DNA of 8,260 nt, from NCBI GenBank assembly GCA_026986055.1, contig JALSPH010000213.1:1-8260 (forward strand), given 5' to 3'. This DNA is from Campylobacterales bacterium. Its GTDB lineage: Bacteria > Campylobacterota > Campylobacteria > Campylobacterales > Hydrogenimonadaceae. A model generated the notes under the pieces. The model did not search any database and was not told the origin of the DNA. It saw nothing but the letters and a program-made list of their open reading frames with translations. Positions 6,380 through 8,260 of this stretch are shown piece after piece; positions within the stretch are counted from its first letter, which is position 1, and the number at the start of each line of letters is the position of its first letter. Made by a program: the position numbers and the translations under genes.

Positions 6380-6795
6380 TTGATACAGTCCGCCCAGATT
6401 TTATGTTCGGGAATCGTCTCTTTCGGAATCTCGGTAAAACCCAAACGTTCGAAAAAACTACCCATATATGTGAGTGCCAGCACCTCTTTCACCTTCAGCC
6501 TGCGCCCCTCCTCTACAGCCTCGTTCACAAGTCTGCTTCCGATCTTTCTGTGGCGATGCCCCTCTTTTACTATGAGGCTTCTTATCTCGGCAAGGCGCAT
6601 GGAGTGGATATGCAGTGCGACATACCCCAGCAACTCACCGCTCTCATCATCTGTAGCGATAGTATAGGAGCGGATGTTCGTAGCCAGTTCGTCGTCGCTT
6701 CTTGGAAGTATTATCCCCTCTTGAACCTCCCTTTTAACGATCTCCTGCATTCTGGGGATATCGGTAAGAACCGGTTTGGAAAATCTTACCGACAC
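6328..6795 (-). CDS. argA: GNAT acetyltransferase, short N-acetylglutamate synthase-like (ArgA type)
   Basis: A 155-residue GNAT-fold enzyme resembling the short, kinase-domain-free N-acetylglutamate synthases found in many bacteria; these acetylate glutamate from acetyl-CoA in the first step of arginine synthesis. The features are RSDDELATNIRSY at 32-44, LAEIRSLIV at 68-76, and the acetyl-CoA loop R81-H-R-K-I-G86, where K84 replaces the usual first glycine. FFERLGF is at 114-120, and a C-terminal KIWADC..C..FPVC segment carries C137, C140 and C146. That cysteine group is typical of this subfamily and might bind metal. Substrate specificity is inferred from resemblance, so another amino-acid N-acetyltransferase is possible. 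The GTG start at 6795 lies inside the end of engB (10-bp overlap), with AGGAGG on the - strand (complement of 6802-6807) six bases upstream. Confidence 0.8.
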   Translation of the reverse strand: MSVRFSKPVLTDIPRMQEIVKREVQEGIILPRSDDELATNIRSYTIATDDESGELLGYVALHIHSMRLAEIRSLIVKEGHRHRKIGSRLVNEAVEEGRRLKVKEVLALTYMGSFFERLGFTEIPKETIPEHKIWADCIKCKYFPVCNEISLIKRL

Positions 6796-7403
6796 TCCTT
6801 GCCTCCTACGGCAATATCGAATATCAGCCTCTCCACCTTCTCCACTCCCCTCTTCTTGAGGTTTGAAACAAGAATGGCACCGGGAAATTCCCTAAGCAGC
6901 TTCGAAATCTCTTTCTGGTTCAGTTTATCTACCTTGGTAAAAACTTCCAGATAGCACTGGTCGGGTCCCATAAACCCCTCTATATATCTCTTTACATCCT
7001 CGTCTATCTGCTCCTTTGGATGTCTTGCGTCGCGCAGATGGACGAAAAGGCGTATCGTTCTGCGGCTTTTAATGAATTCGTTAAGACTCTTTTGCCACTC
7101 GTTCTTCATGCTTTTGGAGACTTTTGCATAACCGAATCCCGGCAGGTCTACGAAGTGTATCTTATATTTGGAACCATCTTCGTCATCTTTGTATATCACT
7201 TCGAAATAGTTGATAAGCCTCGTTTTTCCGGGAGTGGATGAGCTTTTGGCAAGATTTTTTCTATGGGTTATCGAGTTCAGAAGAGAGCTTTTGCCTACAT
7301 TGCTTCGCCCAAGAAATACCACCTCACCCACCCCTTCGGCGGGAGCTTCCTCTATTTTGCTCGCAGATGTTATGAAGGAGGCGTCAACGACTCTTGTTGC
7401 CAT
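6786..7403 (-). CDS. engB: Ribosome biogenesis GTPase EngB (YsxC/YihA)
   Basis: A 205-residue TRAFAC-class GTPase needed for large ribosomal subunit assembly. All GTP-binding motifs are present: G1 GRSNVGKSS at 32-40, G2 threonine T57 within STPGKTRLINYF (56-67), G3 DLPG at 86-89 followed by FGYAKV, G4 TKVD at 156-159, and a G5-like SNLKKRG at 180-186. The length is normal for the family. The ATG at 7403 is preceded by GGAGGAG on the - strand and lies within the end of lptA (20-bp overlap). It sits inside the envelope operon, between LPS transport and arginine/wall genes. Confidence 0.97.
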   Translation of the reverse strand: MATRVVDASFITSASKIEEAPAEGVGEVVFLGRSNVGKSSLLNSITHRKNLAKSSSTPGKTRLINYFEVIYKDDEDGSKYKIHFVDLPGFGYAKVSKSMKNEWQKSLNEFIKSRRTIRLFVHLRDARHPKEQIDEDVKRYIEGFMGPDQCYLEVFTKVDKLNQKEISKLLREFPGAILVSNLKKRGVEKVERLIFDIAVGGKECR

Positions 7404-7866
7404 CTGGCTCCTCCACTTTGAAGATGAATTTTACAGGTTTGTCTTCACCGCCCTCCACGTTCGCGCGCCCGCTTACCTTCTCCACGATCACCTTTTCGCC
7501 CATTATGGTTCTATCGAGCATCGGCTCTTTCAAAACTACGTCGCCATACAACTCATATATCTCTTTGGTGGGGAAATATACGAGTTTCTGGGCTTTTCCT
7601 CTGTAGTAGCGGCCATTTTCCATATATATCACAAAACTGCTGTTGCCTATAGCCTCATATCGCAGAGGTTTTCTCTTCTCATCGAAAAATACCAGCACCT
7701 TCGATGCGTTGAGCTCGTCGCTACCTTTTTTCATATGGACGTTTCCGCTAAACTCCGTTACCCTCTTCGCCTGGTCGGCTTCGAAATGGTCGGCGGTTAT
7801 TTCGACATTCTCAGCCGCCACGAGTGCGAAAACGGTACAAAAAAGTGTCGTCAAAATCTTTTTCAA
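7384..7866 (-). CDS. lptA: LPS transport periplasmic protein LptA
   Basis: A 160-residue periplasmic protein of the OstA/LptA jellyroll family, which forms the bridge carrying lipopolysaccharide from LptC to LptD. A Sec signal peptide spans residues 1-18 (ending LVAA before E19). The mature part shows the family pattern: ITADHFEAD at 23-31, FSGNVHMKKG at 39-48, LNASKV at 52-57, then YEAIGN (70-75), YRGKAQKLVY (88-97) and LYGDVVL (106-112). The start is TTG at 7866, directly abutting the TAG stop of lptC (TAGTTG), with AGAGGA just upstream inside lptC. The charged C-terminal tail overlaps engB. Confidence 0.92.
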   Translation of the reverse strand: MKKILTTLFCTVFALVAAENVEITADHFEADQAKRVTEFSGNVHMKKGSDELNASKVLVFFDEKRKPLRYEAIGNSSFVIYMENGRYYRGKAQKLVYFPTKEIYELYGDVVLKEPMLDRTIMGEKVIVEKVSGRANVEGGEDKPVKFIFKVEEPDGNKSR

Positions 7867-8260
7867 CTATATATCCTCTTCAGCTATTCTGGCCTTTATC
7901 GAATCGGCCATGATTTTACCACTTTTTTGATAATAAAACATATTTTTCCCTTCTATGACACTCTTCCCGTAGAAGGCGACGAAGGGTAGACCCTTTGTGG
8001 TGTAGACTCTCTTTTTGAAGTCGTAAAAGAGTTTTTGGGTCGAAACTATCCACCCATCTTCGCGTGTGAGTTTCACATCTTTGCTGAAAAGCAGGCTTCT
8101 ATTCTCTTTGTAGAGAGCCTCTTTCGCCCTTATGCTCTCTATACCGTGGGGCGTAACTCTGCGAAAAGCCGGCGATTTTACTTTCATAACGGTGGCGAAC
8201 TTCTCTGCCATAAGGCCTCGTCCCATACTCTCGACGCCATCGGGAGAGATTTCGAAATTT
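7867..8260 (-). CDS. lptC: LPS export protein LptC, partial (5' end beyond window)
   Basis: The reading frame stays open to the right edge of the window, so the gene is cut by the boundary rather than broken; an internal ATG at 8226 is not the real start. About 130 C-terminal residues are visible, beginning NFEISPDGVES. LptC is the membrane-anchored, periplasmic component that takes LPS from the LptBFG transporter and passes it to LptA. The visible part has the repetitive beta-strand pattern of the fold (WIVSTQKLFYDFKKRVYTT, then SVIEGKNMFYY) and the family-typical theme of a wanted final structure versus intermediate strands. The N-terminal anchor is outside. Identification rests mainly on this pattern plus the directly abutting lptA. 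Confidence 0.85.
   Translation of the reverse strand, partial: NFEISPDGVESMGRGLMAEKFATVMKVKSPAFRRVTPHGIESIRAKEALYKENRSLLFSKDVKLTREDGWIVSTQKLFYDFKKRVYTTKGLPFVAFYGKSVIEGKNMFYYQKSGKIMADSIKARIAEEDI

Noticed and set aside
6403..6954. Plus-strand open frame of 183 codons opposite argA/engB
   Set aside because: Antisense shadow of two well-supported genes.
7210..7989. Plus-strand open frame of 259 codons opposite lptA/lptC
   Set aside because: It runs antisense across the ends of engB and lptC and all of lptA, which have clear family motifs; its sequence resembles no family I know and it has no suitable ribosome binding site.

Overview
The window looks like chromosomal DNA from a Gram-negative member of the Campylobacterota (Epsilonproteobacteria), possibly a free-living or vent-type genus rather than Campylobacter or Helicobacter. 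This is inferred from gene order (lptC-lptA-engB-acetyltransferase-membrane protein-mrdA), the tight overlapping layout, moderate GC, frequent TTG/GTG starts, the extended -10 promoter style, and the protein families. No rRNA or species marker is present, so the genus is not fixed.

Layout. Positions 1-376 hold no convincing gene. They contain two near-identical 81-bp repeats (24-104 and 125-205), each able to fold into hairpins, followed by a promoter region. On the + strand come a Tat-exported, lipobox-bearing TRAP-type solute-binding protein (377-1471) and a small periplasmic class II (c'-type) cytochrome (1549-1995). Facing them on the - strand is queC, for 7-deazaguanine synthesis (2030-2698). 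queC is divergent from ybeY (2755-3177) across a short spacer whose centre is an inverted repeat carrying -10-like elements on both strands. ybeY runs directly into a CaCA-family cation/Ca2+ antiporter (3180-4112). The rest of the window (4116-8260) is one telescoped - strand operon, read right to left: lptC (5' end outside the window), lptA, engB, an ArgA-like GNAT acetyltransferase, a small polytopic membrane protein in the place of MreD, and mrdA (PBP2).

How the genes work together. The large - strand operon is mainly envelope building: LptC and LptA carry lipopolysaccharide across the periplasm, and PBP2, perhaps helped by the MreD-like protein, makes lateral-wall peptidoglycan. EngB (ribosome assembly) and an N-acetylglutamate synthase-like enzyme (arginine synthesis) are embedded between them, which would tie growth functions to wall synthesis. 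ybeY (rRNA processing) is coupled to an ion antiporter. The solute-binding protein has no TRAP membrane subunits in the window, so its transport partner must lie elsewhere.

Most genes are ordinary housekeeping. The parts most worth a second look are the structured tandem repeat at the left end, the symmetric queC/ybeY promoter region together with a ybeY start that lacks a Shine-Dalgarno sequence, and the unrecognised MreD-position membrane protein.
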